A DNA stretch of 64,000 bases, taken from assembly GCA_015179045.1 (NCBI GenBank), contig WHUZ01000136.1, positions 1 through 64,000 of the forward strand, in the 5' to 3' direction. The position numbers were made by a program, and so were the translations under genes. The stretch is from Kalaharituber pfeilii (lineage: Eukaryota > Ascomycota > Pezizomycetes > Pezizales > Pezizaceae). Below are positions 61,971-64,000 of this stretch, piece by piece. Below the pieces are notes generated by a model, which saw only the letters and a list, made by a program, of their open reading frames with translations, was not told the DNA's origin and made no database searches. Positions within the stretch are counted from its first letter, which is position 1, and every line of letters starts with the position of its first letter.

Positions 61971-61974
61971 ACTG

Positions 61975-62510
61975 GCAGCTTGCTAGCTACCTATAGCTAG
62001 CCGGTTCTGTGAGCATGCGCGTCTACATAGCCAAAGGGTAGGGTTAGGCAGCGAAAGTTGGGCTTTTTCACGGCCCGGTAAGACATACAACTTCGTATCC
62101 CCGCCGCAACACGCAATTTTGCTCCGATTATCTTCAAACCGGCCTCAAATGAAAGCCCTACGCCTCCTCTATATTTCTATGTAAAAAAATAATACATTTC
62201 GTACTCTAAATCTTGCTGTATATATAGTGAAAGATACCGAGTTTTGAGTAAATTTTCGCACTAGTAGGCTATCCCTGTCATATCCTTGCCATGCTATAGC
62301 TTGGCAGCAACGGCCAAAAAACTCCATAGAAAATAGACTCAGTAGTTTTCAGAATGGTCTATGCCAAAAAGACATGACTTTTCGTCGACAACCTATCCCA
62401 ATTCAGATGACTTTTCATCGACAGCCCATACAAATTTTTACCCTAACGTTACACACCACTGTACTTCTCATCACAAACCTCCGGCAACTACAACTACCCT
62501 AACTACCTTG
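61975..62510. other. no supported gene
   Basis: No motif or repeat end recognised apart from short AT-rich runs. Confidence 0.4.
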
Positions 62511-62512
62511 TT

Positions 62513-62571
62513 TTTTTTTTGTTTTTTTTTAAATCACATAACCCCGCTTGTAGCACTTGGCCATGGCAGGG
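62513..62571 (-). mobile_element. family B mini-insertion, TSD CTAACTACCTTG
   Basis: T-run (interrupted by one G) plus ACATAACCCCGCTTGTAGCA and CATGGCAGGG; TSD on both sides. Confidence 0.92.
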
Positions 62572-62599
62572 TCTAACTACCTTGTTAAGTAATAATCCC

Positions 62600-62850
62600 A
62601 ATTAGCAATACACATTTTCAACACATTTAACGTGCCGAAAATGACCCATTTTCTCATATGTGAAGCGGTCATTTCCAACGAATTCAACATGCCAAAAAGA
62701 ACCTATTTCCCACATCTGCAAAGAGCCTATGTGTAGCGTAGTTAACATGTGGAAAATGAGCCATTTTCTCCATGCGCTATGAGACTATTTAACATGTGTA
62801 AAATGGTCTATTTTCCACATGCGCCATGAGAGCTTTTGTAATGTATTTGC
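62600..62850. repeat. degenerate 57-bp-type array
   Basis: Units with ATTTAACATGTGTAAAATGG and CCATTTTCTCATATG-like words. It continues after the LTR at 62851 as the regular array. Confidence 0.7.
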
Positions 62851-63065
62851 TGTTACGGATTCACTGCAACTGTAGGGCGGGCGGTCGGTGGATGTGCGCA
62901 CAGTATACGCATATGCGACGGAGGCGATATGTGACACCCGGGCGCCGGCATCGCAGTTATAAAATGTGCTATATGAGCCACGCAGAGGACTAGCGAGTAT
63001 CACTGGTTAAGTGTCTTTTTGGCCTGGCGGACGGTAACTCTCTGCGTTTACTATCATCCGTTACA
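62851..63065. mobile_element. solo LTR (215 bp)
   Basis: TGTTACGG...CCGTTACA; near-TSD TTTGC/TTTGG at 62846-62850 and 63066-63070. It is related to the LTR at 22316 through CGCAGAGGACTAGCGAGTAT. Confidence 0.88.
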
Positions 63066-63790
63066 TTTGGCATGTGCAAAATGATTTATTTTATACATGT
63101 GTGAGGAGCCCATTTAACGTGTGCAAAATGACCTATTTTCTACATACGCGACGAGGACATTTTCGACGTATTTACTATGCGCAAGATGGTCTCTTTTCCA
63201 CACGCGCGGCGAGGGCATTTCCAACGTATTTACTATGTGCAAAACGGTCTGTTTTCCACATGTGCGGCGAGAGCATTTCCAACAGTCTGTTTTCCACATG
63301 CACAGCGAGGGCATTTCCAACGTATTTACTATGTACAAAACGGACTATTTTCCACAAGCGCGGCGAGGGCATTTCCAACTATGTGCAAAACGGTCTGTTT
63401 TCCACATGCACGGTGAGGGCATTTCCAACGTATTTACTATGTGCAAAACGGTCTACTTTCCACATGCACGGCGAGGGCATTTCCGACGTATTTACTATGT
63501 GCAAAACGGTCTACTTTCCACAAGCGCGGCGAAGGCATTTCTAATGTATTTACTATATGCAAAATGGTCTGTCTTCCACATACGTGGCGAGGGCATTTCA
63601 GACGTACTTACTATGTGCAAAACGGTCTACTTTCCACATGCACGGTGAGGGCATTTCCAACGTATTTACTATGCACAAAATGGTTTATTTTCCAAAATGG
63701 TCTATGATGAGGGCATTTGTGACGTATTTACCAACTCTATATTCAACATGCGCGACGAGGGCATTTGCGACGTATTTGCCACGCATGCTA
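63066..63790. repeat. 57-bp minisatellite (GTATTTACTATGTGCAAAAC)
   Basis: About twelve units share GTATTTACTATGTGCAAAAC, GGTCTACTTTCCACA and GGCGAGGGCATTTCC. The unit is 19 codons long, so frames up to 175 codons (repeating FTMCKTVYFPHARRGHF) stay open. I treat these as repeat by-products, though translation cannot be excluded. Confidence 0.93.
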
Positions 63791-64000
63791 TTTTACCTAC
63801 CCTTGGCAAACTGGGGCCGGCTTCTTACCTGACATCATACAGGTGCGGTAAGCCGGTTCTTTAGCTAGGTGGAAATCACATTGCGGCCCTTGTATCATGG
63901 GTAAGGGTATCAAAATTGCCTTCGTAGCACATGTATGGAATAGACCACTTTGTATGTATTCAATACGTCGAAAATTGGCTCCTGACGAATGTAGAAACAT
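63791..64000. repeat. end of window, degenerate array unit
   Basis: The last 100 bp contain CAATACGTCGAAAATTGGCT, the repeat type of 5574-5870. The stretch 63795-63900 has no recognisable feature. Confidence 0.5.

Noticed and set aside
63121..63648. 175-codon ORF with repeating FTMCKTVYFPHARRGHF
   Set aside because: It is the translation of a 57-bp minisatellite; other frames and the other strand are also open, so no gene is claimed.

Overview
The window looks like nuclear DNA of a filamentous ascomycete. The evidence is short GT-AG introns, fungal F-box/LRR-like, BTB/POZ and Crinkler-type NTPase genes, Tad1/R1-like LINEs with an RNase H domain, and AT-shifted repeat copies changed mainly C to T and G to A, as in RIP. 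A repeat-swollen Pezizomycete (truffle-like) genome is my best guess from the style of these gene families; the sequence alone does not prove it.

Almost everything here is mobile DNA, nested several layers deep. I count about 45 LINE 3' ends in 64 kb, in two families. Family A ends in a hairpin-forming module around GCCCATAGGGC just before its poly(A). Family B ends in a module around CCATGGCGAACAGCTGC. Most copies are drastically 5'-truncated; some keep fewer than 50 bp. Three copies (41412-42780, 54730-56156, 59527-60950) are instead full-length 'half-LINEs' of about 1.4 kb: a structured 5' leader, ORF1 only, then the 3' end, each with a perfect target-site duplication (TSD). Other layers are solo LTRs (3181, 16826, 22316, 38663, 46081, 56838, 57659, 62851), hAT-like MITEs with 8-bp TSDs (6376, 6956, 29776, 53158), a family with TGT...ACA termini and 4-bp TSDs that carries a cysteine-rich CXC-like remnant (3291, 14574, 34167), long-TIR elements (14500, 17955), a 1.75-kb foldback element (25728-27472), a pogo-like MITE (44980), and many minisatellite arrays.

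Host-type genes are few and mostly damaged. They are a Crinkler-like P-loop NTPase/nuclease gene with an intron and several frameshifts (12050-14149), an ankyrin fragment (17190-17402), an F-box/leucine-rich gene with one frameshift (23948-25540, minus), a two-exon BTB/POZ gene whose tail reads into a MITE (about 30074-32002, minus), a relic of a GH43 exo-galactanase with CBM35 whose intron holds a LINE (37113-38300, minus), a cysteine-rich terminal exon (40183-40434, minus), a tRNA-Thr(AGU) (43979-44051, minus) and an intact basic, probably secreted protein of unknown family (47873-48670).

Layout: 1-11.6 kb minisatellites, a nested LTR and a long minus-strand LINE; 11.6-14.3 kb the Crinkler-like gene; 14.3-23.6 kb nested TIR elements and LINE relics; 23.9-32 kb the F-box gene, foldback element and BTB gene; 32-43.5 kb nested LINEs around the GH43 relic; 43.9-48.7 kb the tRNA, a TIR element and the secreted protein; 48.9-53.5 kb LINE relics, the last part AT-shifted; 53.8-64 kb minisatellites hosting half-LINEs and solo LTRs.
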